From Rhizobium sp. R711 (GTDB lineage Bacteria; Pseudomonadota; Alphaproteobacteria; Rhizobiales; Rhizobiaceae): a stretch of 58,084 bases of DNA. A model generated the notes under the pieces. It was not told the origin of the DNA. It saw nothing but the letters and a program-made list of their open reading frames with translations, and did no database searches. A program made the position numbers and the translations under genes. The stretch's first letter is position 1; every line of letters starts with the position of its first letter. The stretch covers positions 1 to 58,084 of the forward strand of contig NZ_LOKZ01000018.1 in NCBI RefSeq assembly GCF_002211365.1, written 5' to 3'. Shown one piece after another: positions 25,787 through 33,786 of the stretch.

Positions 25787-26500
25787 ATGAGCAGTCAGCA
25801 GAAGGTCGCCATTATCACCGGTGCTTCGCAAGGCATCGGTGAAGGTCTGGTGAAAGCGTACCGAGCACTTGGCTACAATGTCGTCGCAACGTCGCGGTCG
25901 ATCAAGCAGAGTTCCGACGCGGGCGTTCACGCCGTTGCCGGGGATATCGCCGACGCGGATACCGCAGAACGAGCCGTGAAGGAAGCCGTCGACAGATATG
26001 GCCGCATCGATACCCTCGTCAATAATGCGGGAGTGTTCCTGGCGAAGCCTTTCGTCGACTTCACGCAGGAAGACTTCGACCAGAATTTCGGTGTCAACAT
26101 TTCGGGGTTCTTCCATGTCACGCAACGCGCGGCGAGGGTGATGCTCAAGCAGGGCTTCGGGCATATCGTGAACATCACGACAAGCCTCGTTGACCAGCCG
26201 ATCGCCGGAGTGCCTGCTGCGCTGGCCTCGCTGACAAAGGGTGGCCTGAACTCGGTCACAAAGGAACTCGCGATCGAGTTCGCTAGGAGCGGTATCCGGG
26301 TCAACGCCGTGTCTCCGGGAATCATCAAGACGCCCATGCACACGCCGGAAACGCACGCAGCAATGTCCACTCTGCATCCGGTCGGCCGTATGGGCGAGAT
26401 CGCGGACATCGTCAATGCCGTGACCTACCTCGAAGCTGCGGGCTTCGTCACTGGCGAAATCCTCCATGTCGATGGCGGACAGAACGCAGGCCGCTGGTAG
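25787..26500 (+). CDS. Short-chain dehydrogenase/reductase lacking the catalytic Tyr
   Basis: A 237-residue SDR fold. The Rossmann motif TGASQGIG and NNAG are intact. The catalytic region reads ITTSLVDQPIAGVPAALASLTKGG: the Ser is present and the Lys of YxxxK is present, but the position four residues before the Lys is Ala instead of Tyr. The same loss (to Pro) occurs in the SDR at 33780. Either these use another acid/base or serve as binding proteins. ATG 25787 follows AAGGA; the alternative at 25778 is less likely. It follows the LysR gene and precedes the tautomerase. NAD(P) preference is unclear, though a basic residue (ATSRS) after strand two suggests NADP. Confidence 0.88.
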   Translation: MSSQQKVAIITGASQGIGEGLVKAYRALGYNVVATSRSIKQSSDAGVHAVAGDIADADTAERAVKEAVDRYGRIDTLVNNAGVFLAKPFVDFTQEDFDQNFGVNISGFFHVTQRAARVMLKQGFGHIVNITTSLVDQPIAGVPAALASLTKGGLNSVTKELAIEFARSGIRVNAVSPGIIKTPMHTPETHAAMSTLHPVGRMGEIADIVNAVTYLEAAGFVTGEILHVDGGQNAGRW

Positions 26501-26610
26501 CAGAGGCGGGAGTGCTGACCTTCGAGGGCGGCACTCCTCCTATATCGTGGTCGGTCCGCACGCGACTGCCGGACCACTCCAGCCACCCATCAGAGATAAA
26601 GGTAGACACC

Positions 26611-26868
26611 GTGCCAATCGTCACAGTCCAAGTCACACGCGAGGGGACGACACCTGATCGTTCCTCTGTTACTGCCGAAGAGAAGGCGAGGATTATCGCC
26701 GGCGTGAGCCAAGTTATGCTCGAGGTGCTGAACAAGCCGCTTGAGTCGACCTACGTGGTGATCGAGGAAGTCGATCTCGACAACTGGGGTTGGGGGGGCC
26801 TGCCAACAGCCCAATATCGTAAATTGTTCGCGGAAACCGCACACCAGGAAAACCGATCCGCAAGTTAG
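26611..26868 (+). CDS. 4-oxalocrotonate tautomerase-family enzyme, GTG start
   Basis: An 85-residue tautomerase. The start is a GTG at 26611 preceded by AAAGG; it is preferred because the family needs a free N-terminal proline and the next codon is Pro (PIVTVQVTREGTT). After Met removal Pro1 would act as catalytic base. The middle resembles the beta-alpha-beta fold (KARIIAGVSQVMLEVLNKP, then TYVVIEEVDLDNWGWGG), the latter being the hallmark loop of this family. It is about 20 residues longer than 4-OT and ends in a short tail. Located 110 bp after the SDR and converging on the VOC gene, it is probably cotranscribed with the SDR in degradation or detoxification of an unsaturated carbonyl compound. 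Confidence 0.85.
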   Translation: MPIVTVQVTREGTTPDRSSVTAEEKARIIAGVSQVMLEVLNKPLESTYVVIEEVDLDNWGWGGLPTAQYRKLFAETAHQENRSAS

Positions 26869-26870
26869 CT

Positions 26871-27539
26871 TCAGGTCGGCGCCGCCGCGCCGGATTGTTC
26901 GGCGAGCATGTATTCTGCGTACCATTCGGGCCAGTTCTCATCATGCTTGCCGCCGTTGCGCTTCTCGTGCTCACCATGAGCATCGGCTGCGCGTCGGAGC
27001 GCGTTCGAAAGATCCGACGCAGATGCGTAAGCCGCGCCGTTGGTGTCGATGCGACCGGGCAGGCGCCTTGTGATCTCCTGGAAGACCCAGCCGTTCCCGT
27101 CCGGATCGCTGAAGGAGGCAAATGAGCCATAGCTGGCGCGAGTCGGGTGAGGGCCAGGCAGCCTGTCTTCGGTTCCGCGATGATGGAAGACGCCGCCCGC
27201 ATCGTGGAACACGCCGCTCATCTCGGCGCCACGTGAGGCGAGTGTAGCATGAGCCATTTCTATGTCGGAGACGATCAGGTGAAGCCCCTGAGCCGAGCCG
27301 GGTTGCGCGGAGGTGATATTGGACCCGAAAATCACGGAGCACGGTGAGCCTGGCGGCGTGACCTGAACAACGCGGAAGCCATTCTGTCCGGAAACGTCAG
27401 CATCGAGCCGCCAGCCGAGACCGGTATAGAACGATTTGGCGCGGTCGACGTCGGAAACCGGAATGACCACGACTTCCAGCTTCATGTCCAAATCGTTCGC
27501 CGTGACCGGTGACGCTGTTGCTGGTTCCTGAACGCTCAT
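26871..27539 (-). CDS. VOC-superfamily (glyoxalase/dioxygenase-like) protein
   Basis: A 222-residue protein of the vicinal oxygen chelate superfamily. After a short N-terminal lead, MKLEVVVIPVSDVDRAKSFYTGLGWRLDADV opens the first beta-alpha-beta-beta-beta module, and GSFASFSDPDGNGWVFQEIT closes the second, with the conserved PDGN near its end. The C-terminal 60 residues are charged and helical (ALRRAADAHGEHEKRNGGKH, WPEWYAEYMLAEQ), an extension seen in some glyoxalase-like resistance proteins. Start at 27539 follows GAGGGAGA. Box-driven promoter 76 nt upstream. Metal and substrate unknown. It converges with the tautomerase, the two stops being almost adjacent. Confidence 0.85.
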   Translation of the reverse strand: MSVQEPATASPVTANDLDMKLEVVVIPVSDVDRAKSFYTGLGWRLDADVSGQNGFRVVQVTPPGSPCSVIFGSNITSAQPGSAQGLHLIVSDIEMAHATLASRGAEMSGVFHDAGGVFHHRGTEDRLPGPHPTRASYGSFASFSDPDGNGWVFQEITRRLPGRIDTNGAAYASASDLSNALRRAADAHGEHEKRNGGKHDENWPEWYAEYMLAEQSGAAAPT

Positions 27540-27613
27540 CGAAATCTCCCTCGGTAAGGTCTGGCAGCGGAGTTCGCTGCGGGGAGGACGATGCGCCGCA
27601 AAGGGCATCGTGT

Positions 27614-27632
27614 CCATTGTCCGATGGTGTTG
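27614..27632 (-). promoter_or_regulatory. Regulon box and -10 for the VOC gene
   Basis: Minus strand: CAACACCATCGGACAATGG. GACAAT (27616-27621) is four bases after ACACC; 76 nt before the start at 27539. The upstream half is weak. Confidence 0.52.
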
Positions 27633-27655
27633 GCTCCAGGAGCGCCCGACTGATC

Positions 27656-27686
27656 CGAAAGTATCGCCGATACCATGGTCCAATAG
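27656..27686 (+). promoter_or_regulatory. Regulon box and -10 upstream of the epoxide hydrolase remnant and SDR operon
   Basis: CGAAAGTATCGCCGATACC-ATGG-TCCAATAG: a near-perfect inverted repeat (AGTATCGCCGATACC) and TCCAAT (27679-27684) four bases after it. It lies back-to-back with the VOC box, forming a divergent pair about 40 bp apart. The first start codon downstream is at 27752. Confidence 0.68.
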
Positions 27687-27751
27687 CGCCCGACCGCCCG
27701 CCAGACGTCTTTTAGCCCGTGACCTTCAACACCCGACTGACGGAGCACGTG

Positions 27752-27945
27752 ATGTCCAACACCGACGCCAAAACGACCATAGCGCCGAGCCCGCGGGAAC
27801 TCCTGGCTGCCACGGCAGCGACTGCCGCTCTCAGCCCGTTACCGGAATATGTTCGGGCGGCTGCGCCTAAGACGAAATCCGGCCTTTCAAAGCGGCGATT
27901 CCGCAGAAGGAGCTCGATGAGCTGCCCGTAGCCTCGGTCTAACTG
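27752..27945 (+). pseudogene. N-terminal remnant of a Tat-type epoxide hydrolase
   Basis: The frame starting at ATG 27752 begins with a signal-like stretch (RELLAATAATAALSPL, losing the twin Arg). After a frameshift near 27880 another frame reads PFKAAIPQKELDEL, which matches the opening of EHN-type epoxide hydrolases such as the intact one at 16522. Nothing after about 27945 resembles the hydrolase core. It sits 67 nt after a good regulon box, so the box now drives the next intact gene, the SDR at 28035. Confidence 0.7.
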
Positions 27946-28034
27946 CATGGCCTGACAAGCCCCCGAGCGGCATTCGGAAATCCGGTTCCCGTCGGTGCCG
28001 CAATCAACTCATCCTCAACATCAGGAGACTCGAA

Positions 28035-28844
28035 ATGACTATCATCGGTAAAGGGACCGCGCTCATCACCGGCGCGTCGTCTGGCCTTGGTGCTATTTAC
28101 GCCGACCGCCTTGCCCGCCGAGGCTACGACCTCGTGCTGGTGGCTCGGAACCAGGACGCTCTCGACAAGCTCGCAAAGAACCTGTCGAACTCGACCGGAC
28201 GCAAAGTTGCAACGGTCCGCGCCGACCTTGGACAAAGGGAAGATCTGCTTAAGGTCGAAGCAATCCTGCGAAGTGATCCGACAATCACGATGCTCGTCAA
28301 CAACGCAGGCGTCGGCGCCGTTGAGCCCCTCCTCATGTCCGATGTCGAAGCGATGGAGCAGATGATCAAGGTCAATGTCACAGCGTTGACGCGTCTCGTA
28401 TATGCCGTGGCGCCATCGTTTGCCGCTCGCGACAACGGGACCATTATCAACATGGCTTCCGCTCTGGGCATCGCGCCCGAAATTCTAAACGGGGTCTACG
28501 GAGCGACAAAGGCATTCGTGATCGCCTTGACCTTCTCGTTGCAGAAGGAATTTGCAGAAACGAACATCAGGATCCAGGCCGTGCTCCCTGGCGCGGTGGA
28601 GACGCCGTTCTGGGATGCTTCGGGCGGATTCCTGGAACGGCTTCCGAGCAACATCGTGATGAAGCCGGACGACACCGTCGATGCCGCTCTCGCCGGGCTG
28701 GACATGGGAGAGCTGATCACGCTGCCATCGGTACCGGATGCCGATGACTGGAACGCCTACGAGGCGGCACGTCAGAAATTGATGCCGAACCTGTCCCGCA
28801 GTGTTCCGGCTCCACGCTACCACCTTTCCGCCGTTGCGCACTAG
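28035..28844 (+). CDS. Short-chain dehydrogenase/reductase (canonical)
   Basis: A 269-residue SDR with intact catalytic motifs: ALITGASSGLGAIYA for nucleotide binding, LVNNAGVG, a Ser in NMASALGI, and YGATK for the YxxxK pair. C-terminal LPGAVETPFWDASG supports a classical fold. ATG 28035 follows AGGAG. The likely reductant is NADPH because Arg occurs after strand two (LVARNQ). It is followed by the cysteine desulfhydrase-like and FMN reductase genes, same strand, likely one operon from the box at 27656-27686. Substrate unknown. Confidence 0.92.
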   Translation: MTIIGKGTALITGASSGLGAIYADRLARRGYDLVLVARNQDALDKLAKNLSNSTGRKVATVRADLGQREDLLKVEAILRSDPTITMLVNNAGVGAVEPLLMSDVEAMEQMIKVNVTALTRLVYAVAPSFAARDNGTIINMASALGIAPEILNGVYGATKAFVIALTFSLQKEFAETNIRIQAVLPGAVETPFWDASGGFLERLPSNIVMKPDDTVDAALAGLDMGELITLPSVPDADDWNAYEAARQKLMPNLSRSVPAPRYHLSAVAH

Positions 28845-28927
28845 CTAGGGCGCTGAATTGGGGTTGCCGCGCCGTAGGCCTACCTGAGGCGTGGCGGGCC
28901 CAGACCCTAAAAACGAGGGTGAATCCG

Positions 28928-29956
28928 ATGATCCATCATGAACCTTTTCATGGCCTTCCTCGCGAGCGTCTGATGCAAGGCCCTACACCGATACAGCGCT
29001 TGGCACGTCTCGAAGAGGTCCTTGGGGAGCGGAGGCGGGGCGTATCGATCTGGGCAAAACGAGATGACCTCATGGAACTCGGCGGCGGCGGCAACAAGCT
29101 CCGCAAACTTGAGTTCCTTATAGGGCAGGCGAAGGCGGAAGGATGTGACACGCTGGTCGCGACCGGAGGGGCTCAATCCAACTTCGCACGATTGGCCGCG
29201 GCTGCTTGCGCCAGAACGGGGCTCGCCTGCGAGCTCATTCTCGCCCAGATGGTTCCTCGCACGACAGAGATCTACCAGGCGAATGGCAATGTCCTCCTGG
29301 ACCGCCTGTTCGGCGCAAGTGTTCATATCCTGAATCCAGGCGATGATGCTGGTGGACATGCGACCCGTCGGGTGCAGGAGCTTGCCGACGCAGGTAAAAA
29401 AGCGTTCGTCGCGCCCCTCGGCGGTTCAACGACCGTCGGCTGCCTCGGCTATGTAGATTGCGCGTTCGAACTATCGCGGCAATCGACTGAAATTGGTGTG
29501 ACGTTCGACCAGATCGTTATCCCTAACGGCAGCGGCGGCATGCACGCTGGCTTAGCCGCGGGCATGGTCATCGCGGGATCTCATCCCTCGAGAATCGCCG
29601 CACACACAGTGCTCGCGCCAGCAGACAAATGTCTCTCCGCGACTGTCGCAAAGGTCGCCGCGGTCCTGGAGCTGTTGTCCATCAATGCGCGGGTAACCCC
29701 GGACGATCTGCGGATCAGTGGAACCCAACTGGGCGACGGATATGGCATGCCGACACGCAGCATGGTCGACGCCGTCGAACTCCTTGCTAGTACCGAGGGT
29801 TTGCTCATCGATCCAGTCTACGGCGGCAAAGCATTCGCTGGCTTGCTGTCCGATATAGAAAGCGGAGCAATCGAGCCGCAATCGAACGTGCTCTTCATCA
29901 TGACCGGAGGTTCGCCCGGTCTCTACGCATACGCGGACGTTCTCACTGCCAACTAA
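28928..29956 (+). CDS. PLP-dependent D-cysteine desulfhydrase / ACC deaminase-family protein
   Basis: A 342-residue PLP enzyme of the tryptophan-synthase beta-like fold. The motif IWAKRDDLMELGGGGNKLRKLEFLI contains the Lys that would bind PLP, followed by VATGGAQSNFARLAAAA for phosphate binding, and GSGGMHAGLAAG near the middle. C-terminal DPVYGGKAFAGLL and TGGSPGLYAYA are typical. Products include D-cysteine desulfhydrase (pyruvate, sulfide, ammonia) and ACC deaminase (ketobutyrate); this copy resembles the former by its GGSTTVGCLGYV region, but I cannot separate them with certainty. Start at 28928 follows GAGGG. Likely cotranscribed with the preceding SDR and the FMN reductase after it. Confidence 0.85.
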   Translation: MIHHEPFHGLPRERLMQGPTPIQRLARLEEVLGERRRGVSIWAKRDDLMELGGGGNKLRKLEFLIGQAKAEGCDTLVATGGAQSNFARLAAAACARTGLACELILAQMVPRTTEIYQANGNVLLDRLFGASVHILNPGDDAGGHATRRVQELADAGKKAFVAPLGGSTTVGCLGYVDCAFELSRQSTEIGVTFDQIVIPNGSGGMHAGLAAGMVIAGSHPSRIAAHTVLAPADKCLSATVAKVAAVLELLSINARVTPDDLRISGTQLGDGYGMPTRSMVDAVELLASTEGLLIDPVYGGKAFAGLLSDIESGAIEPQSNVLFIMTGGSPGLYAYADVLTAN

Positions 29957-29994
29957 CTCTCACCCGACCATATTGACCAACCAACGAGGTAATA

Positions 29995-30582
29995 ATGTCC
30001 AAGAAACCCATAATTGCCCTCATAATCGGCTCTACTCGTCCGACGCGGTTCGCCGATAAGCCAGCGCAATGGATGCTAAAACAGGCCCAGCAGCGCGGCG
30101 ATATCGACGTCGAAGTGGTCGACCTTCGCGATCATCCGCTGCCGTTCTTCGACGAGGTGGCATCGAACGCGTGGGCTCCGAGCCAGAGTGCTGCTGCGGT
30201 GGCGTGGCAGAAGACGGTCGGCAAGTATGACGGGTACATCTTCGTGATCTCCGAATACAATCGCTCAATCACTGGTGTTCTGAAGAATGCGCTCGATCAG
30301 GCATATGTAGAGTGGGGCCGCAAACCTTTCACGGCAATCGCCTATGGCAGCATGGGCGGCGCGCGGGCGCTCGAACACCTCCGAGGTATCGGTGTGGAAC
30401 TTCAGATGGTTTCGACTCATGCCGCGGTTCACGTCGGCGCCGGCGATTTCTTCGCGACGTCTCCGCTGGGCGGCAATAAGCCGATCGAGGACATTGAGGC
30501 CAACCTCTTGCAGTCGGCCAAGACCGCGCTGGACGAACTGGTGTGGTGGGTAAAGGCTACCATGGCGGCGCGCGCTGAATAG
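29995..30582 (+). CDS. NADPH-dependent FMN reductase
   Basis: A 195-residue flavodoxin-like protein of the NADPH-dependent FMN reductase family. The phosphate loop IIGSTRPTRFADK holds FMN; SEYNRSITGVLKNALDQAY and AYGSMGGARALEHLR match the family's flavin-contacting loops. It would reduce quinones, azo compounds, chromate or free flavin using NADPH, in the cytoplasm. Start at 29995 follows GAGGTAATA. It ends the SDR - desulfhydrase - reductase operon and is followed by a strong GC hairpin at 30594. Confidence 0.9.
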   Translation: MSKKPIIALIIGSTRPTRFADKPAQWMLKQAQQRGDIDVEVVDLRDHPLPFFDEVASNAWAPSQSAAAVAWQKTVGKYDGYIFVISEYNRSITGVLKNALDQAYVEWGRKPFTAIAYGSMGGARALEHLRGIGVELQMVSTHAAVHVGAGDFFATSPLGGNKPIEDIEANLLQSAKTALDELVWWVKATMAARAE

Positions 30583-30593
30583 ATATCTAGCAC

Positions 30594-30617
30594 GCGCCGG
30601 GGATACTGCCCCGGCGC
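30594..30617 (+). terminator. Perfect 9-bp GC hairpin after the FMN reductase
   Basis: GCGCCGGGG-ATACTG-CCCCGGCGC directly after the stop at 30582; no T run, so it may stabilise the 3' end or act with Rho. Confidence 0.55.
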
Positions 30618-30807
30618 CTGCTCCAAGCGAGATATTTGCGAAACTCTTGGGGCGTCTTGCTCAATTTGCGGTTTCTAGGCAAGGGGGACTGGCTCAGGAA
30701 CTTTCCCTTTAAAATTGTCGCGACGCTCTCGACTTCCGTCGAGAATCAAAAGAAGTTCCTCGCGCCGCACTGCCGTAAGTTTCATGCGGGGTCGGCCGGG
30801 AGGGGCC

Positions 30808-31605
30808 ATGGCGTGCAAAGTCAGGTATTTGAGCAGCGCGGGGATTCATCACCGCGAGGTGAAAGGCGTCGATGCCCTTGCTCAAGCATTTCCTGTGAAC
30901 TGGCTAATGTACGCCTCTCTGAACGCGTTTCCTAAAAACAGTTCCCCTATTGAAATCGATCTCCTTGTGGTCATGGACGATCGAGTTGTCCTGTTGGAGC
31001 TCAAAGACTGGCATGGCCCGCTGACAGCAAAGGGTGACATGTGGATTCACGGAAAGCCGCAACGCTCTCCCGTCCAGCTGGGGAATGAGAAAGCCAAAAA
31101 AGGAAAGAGCATTCTCCGCGGCCAAGGGCAATTGGGTCGCTTTTACGTCGATTCGCGCGTTGTATTTACTGGTTCAACTACGCGCGACCTCCTCCCGGAG
31201 GAGGAGAGAAAGCATGTCCTTACGCTTGAGGAGGCCAAGCTCCTCGGAAACAGGATGGATCGCGAGAGGCTGATTGGCTCGGTCACCCTTCAGAACCTAA
31301 AGCCGAATTTGCTCGTGAAAGACTTCGACAGAGTTCTCGGAAATCCGGCCTACTTCCAGCCAATGAAAATGAGCTGGGACGGTTACAACGTGACTGACGA
31401 GGATTTCTTTGTTCACAGGAAGGATATTTGGCGAGAGCATCGGGCACAGCTTGCCAAGGAAGAACGAATTAAGGCTCTGCTGCGGCTATTCCGCTTCGAC
31501 AATCTGCCAGTCGGATTAAATGAACCGATGCCGCGAGTGACGCTTGGCATCTGCAGGGAGCGCCCGATGTGGCGTCGACGGCGGCCCAAGAGTTCGAGCG
31601 TATGA
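30808..31605 (+). CDS. NERD-domain protein, probably C-terminally truncated
   Basis: A 265-residue protein whose N-terminal half is a NERD (nuclease-related) domain: VKGVDALAQAFPVNWLMYASLNAF, then IDLLVVMDDRVVLLELKDWHGPL, where Asp and the ELK pattern form the restriction-endonuclease-like core. The second half has the usual charged extension, and FRFDNLPVGLNEP recalls the linker to kinase or helicase domains in larger NERD proteins. Here the frame ends soon after (CRERPMWRRRRPKSSSV), so the output domain seems lost. ATG 30808 follows GGGAGGGG. An overlapping ORF of unknown type follows in another frame, so recombination near 31560 is likely. No regulon box. Confidence 0.72.
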   Translation: MACKVRYLSSAGIHHREVKGVDALAQAFPVNWLMYASLNAFPKNSSPIEIDLLVVMDDRVVLLELKDWHGPLTAKGDMWIHGKPQRSPVQLGNEKAKKGKSILRGQGQLGRFYVDSRVVFTGSTTRDLLPEEERKHVLTLEEAKLLGNRMDRERLIGSVTLQNLKPNLLVKDFDRVLGNPAYFQPMKMSWDGYNVTDEDFFVHRKDIWREHRAQLAKEERIKALLRLFRFDNLPVGLNEPMPRVTLGICRERPMWRRRRPKSSSV

Positions 31606-32234
31606 CTGGCGACACCCGCTTCTCGTTGGTTATCAACAATCCAGACAGCACCAATGCATGGCGAGACGCGCTCGCGAGTATTCCGTCCGAAGGCAAGGAG
31701 TTCACTGCCTCCACAGGGGCGCCCTACCTTCCTCGAAACTTCGATCGGCTTCTTGCTGCCCTCGGCGATTTGGACGCCAGCGAGAAGATGTGTGAGGTTA
31801 TCTGGCTGAGACCAAGTGGTGCCACTTGGGGAAGAAGCTTGCGGGTTGGCGAGTCGCTGGCAAATATCGGAGATGCCTTGCGAAATATTGGCAAGAAGGT
31901 TCAGACAACATTGGCGATGCCACGCTCGACGAACAAGAGCGTTCGCCAAAGTCACAAGCGGCTCTTCGATCGCGGCCTCCTGTTGCCGCAGGGACATCTG
32001 CCAGCGAATATGGAGATACTCGTGATCGCGGGAAAGGTCGCGTTTGTGAATGTCCATCTTCCAATCGGCACGCACTCTGTTCCGGTTGGGGGAATTGTCT
32101 CGAACTCGCGCAGGGTGGCACGAATTGTCGACGGCTTACGCAGGGCCAGGCTGAGGGTTGTGAACAGCTATGGGACACGCCTGCATCCAGAACTGAAAAC
32201 CCTATCACGACCTAGACTCCGTCTAGGTATATAA
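31569..32234 (+). CDS. Unknown protein, possibly the C-terminal half of a larger enzyme
   Basis: A 221-residue frame that overlaps the NERD ORF by 37 bases. GTG 31569 has GGGAG eight bases upstream; ATG 31602 is an alternative. The sequence is protein-like (FSLVINNPDSTNAWRDALA, LPRNFDRLLAALGDLDASEK, EILVIAGKVAFVNVHLPIG) with alternating strands and helices. The last stretch loosely recalls phospholipase-D-like C-terminal domains but lacks an HKD motif, so I make no assignment. It may be the tail of a composite gene joined to the NERD domain. A strong hairpin follows at 32252-32290. Confidence 0.5.
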   Translation: MASTAAQEFERMTGDTRFSLVINNPDSTNAWRDALASIPSEGKEFTASTGAPYLPRNFDRLLAALGDLDASEKMCEVIWLRPSGATWGRSLRVGESLANIGDALRNIGKKVQTTLAMPRSTNKSVRQSHKRLFDRGLLLPQGHLPANMEILVIAGKVAFVNVHLPIGTHSVPVGGIVSNSRRVARIVDGLRRARLRVVNSYGTRLHPELKTLSRPRLRLGI

Positions 32235-32251
32235 TTTCAGTGGCAATGTGT

Positions 32252-32290
32252 GGGCACCCGCGCAACCTGCCGTACCATGCGCGGGTGCCC
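32252..32290. terminator. Perfect 12-bp hairpin between converging genes
   Basis: GGGCACCCGCGC and GCGCGGGTGCCC flank a 15-base loop between the plus-strand gene ending at 32234 and the minus-strand gene ending at 32298. The symmetrical position suggests a bidirectional terminator despite weak T runs. Confidence 0.65.
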
Positions 32291-32297
32291 TCTTGGC

Positions 32298-33284
32298 CTA
32301 CTTTTCGGCCAAGGTTCCGGTGTAATGCCCCAGGCGGGCTTCGATGTCCGTATTCGTCTGCAGCCCCATCTCCATCAAGCGGCCGATATTCTTTTGTGCA
32401 ACCGGCCGCTGAACAGACGAAATAAACGCGTCCCACCCGGCGCCGATTTCAGGATCGCTGGGAAGGCTGGCGAAATCGACCAGACGCTTGGTGTCGGCGA
32501 TTGCCTGCCTGTCGAAGCCAGAAATGCGGGTCGCAAGTGCGTCGACGAACGGATCCAGCTTGTCATCATCGAAGGAGCGGTTGACGTACCCATATTCCTC
32601 GGCAAGGTCACCGTTCACGTCATCAGAGCCGAGAAGAACTTCGAGCGCGCGCCCGCGTCCCATCAAACGCGGCAGCCGGGCCATGGGGCCGCCGCCAGGT
32701 ACGAATCCGGCGCCAACTTCCCACTGCGAAAGGATCGCTTTCTCGCGACTGGCAAACCGCATATCGCTCGCAAGAGCAAGCTCGCTGCCGACGCCTGTCG
32801 CTCTGCCGCGGATCAATGCGATCGACACGACCGGAGATTTGCTGATGCGAACCAGCATGTCAGGCAGGGGATGCAGGCCAGTGGAACCTGCGGGCAGGCT
32901 GGTGGAGTCGGCGAGCGGAGGCGTGAAGTTGTAGTGAGTGAGGAAAAATCCGGGCACCGCGCTGTCGAAGACGACCACCCGGAGGTCGGGATCTGTCTCG
33001 ATCTCCTTGACCACCTTCTCCATCTGCGGGATCGTTTCCGGGCCGAAGATGTTGAAGGGCGGATTTTCGAAGGTTACGCGCCAGTAGGCGGGCGTGCGCT
33101 TCTCGACATGGATCTGCGGCCGTTCTTTGGCGGATGTAGACTTGATGTCCGCAGGCTGATTTTTCGTCTCGGCGACCGTGGTCTGGCCCGAAAACGCTAG
33201 GGCAGGAAGCATGAGCAAGGCGGCAGCGGTCAGGAATCTTGATGACATTGCGATTCCAATGGATCTATTTGAGCTCGGTTTCAT
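32298..33284 (-). CDS. Enoyl-CoA hydratase/isomerase-fold protein with a signal peptide
   Basis: A 328-residue crotonase-fold protein. The core has WRVTFENPPFNIFGPETIPQ, the oxyanion-like SPVVSIALIRGRATGVGSEL, and PGGGPMARLPRLMGRGRA, all typical of the family. Unusually, residues about 13-35 look like an export signal (SSRFLTAAALLMLPALAFSG). Crotonases act on CoA thioesters, which are cytoplasmic, so export would point to another substrate. ATG 33284 has GGAG before it; a later ATG at 33248 would begin right at the signal. It is the third gene of an SDR - RidA - hydratase operon on the minus strand. The nearby homolog at 42625 lacks the signal. Confidence 0.85.
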   Translation of the reverse strand: MKPSSNRSIGIAMSSRFLTAAALLMLPALAFSGQTTVAETKNQPADIKSTSAKERPQIHVEKRTPAYWRVTFENPPFNIFGPETIPQMEKVVKEIETDPDLRVVVFDSAVPGFFLTHYNFTPPLADSTSLPAGSTGLHPLPDMLVRISKSPVVSIALIRGRATGVGSELALASDMRFASREKAILSQWEVGAGFVPGGGPMARLPRLMGRGRALEVLLGSDDVNGDLAEEYGYVNRSFDDDKLDPFVDALATRISGFDRQAIADTKRLVDFASLPSDPEIGAGWDAFISSVQRPVAQKNIGRLMEMGLQTNTDIEARLGHYTGTLAEK

Positions 33285-33315
33285 TGCGGTCTCCATTTGC
33301 TGTTGAGAGGGATTG

Positions 33316-33786
33316 CTATGGGGCGATGTCGAGAACCAATTCGACTTCGAGCGGCATCCCCAGCGGAATACTCGAGATACCGAGCACGATACGCGGCGGA
33401 AGGCGGTTTTGGCCGAAGACCGAAAGCAAGAGCTCGGATGCTCCGTCCGCGACCTTGGGATGTTCGCGGAAGTCGTCGGGGGCGGCGATGTACACACCCA
33501 GTTTGGCCACGGTGCGTATGCGATCCAGGGATCCAAGATGCGCTCGCGCGGCGGCCAATCCACTTAGGCATGCGGCTTTGGCGGCGTCGTAACCATCGCC
33601 AACGGAAAGCTCGCTGCCAACCCTTCCAATGTAGAGCGGCGTATGTCCGACGACCGGGAGCATGCCACTCAGGAAGAGCAGGGAGCCGATCTGAACGGCT
33701 TCGACATACGCCCCGAAAGGGGTGGGCGGCGGCGGGAGCACCAGACCGGTCTCCCGAATTCGCGCCTCGGCGCTCGCCGCTACCAT
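33316..33786 (-). CDS. RidA-family enamine/imine deaminase
   Basis: A 156-residue member of the RidA/YjgF/Rid family, which hydrolyses reactive enamines and imines released by PLP enzymes. Visible: PPPPTPFGAYVEAVQIGSLL, the fold strand LFLSGMLPVVG, and SLDRIRTVAKLGVYIAAPDDF. The conserved C-terminal Arg appears as NRLPPRIVLGISSIPLG. Its ATG overlaps the SDR stop (ATGGTAG), so it is translationally coupled to it. An enzyme that quenches reactive imines fits the surrounding detoxifying set. Confidence 0.88.
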   Translation of the reverse strand: MVAASAEARIRETGLVLPPPPTPFGAYVEAVQIGSLLFLSGMLPVVGHTPLYIGRVGSELSVGDGYDAAKAACLSGLAAARAHLGSLDRIRTVAKLGVYIAAPDDFREHPKVADGASELLLSVFGQNRLPPRIVLGISSIPLGMPLEVELVLDIAP

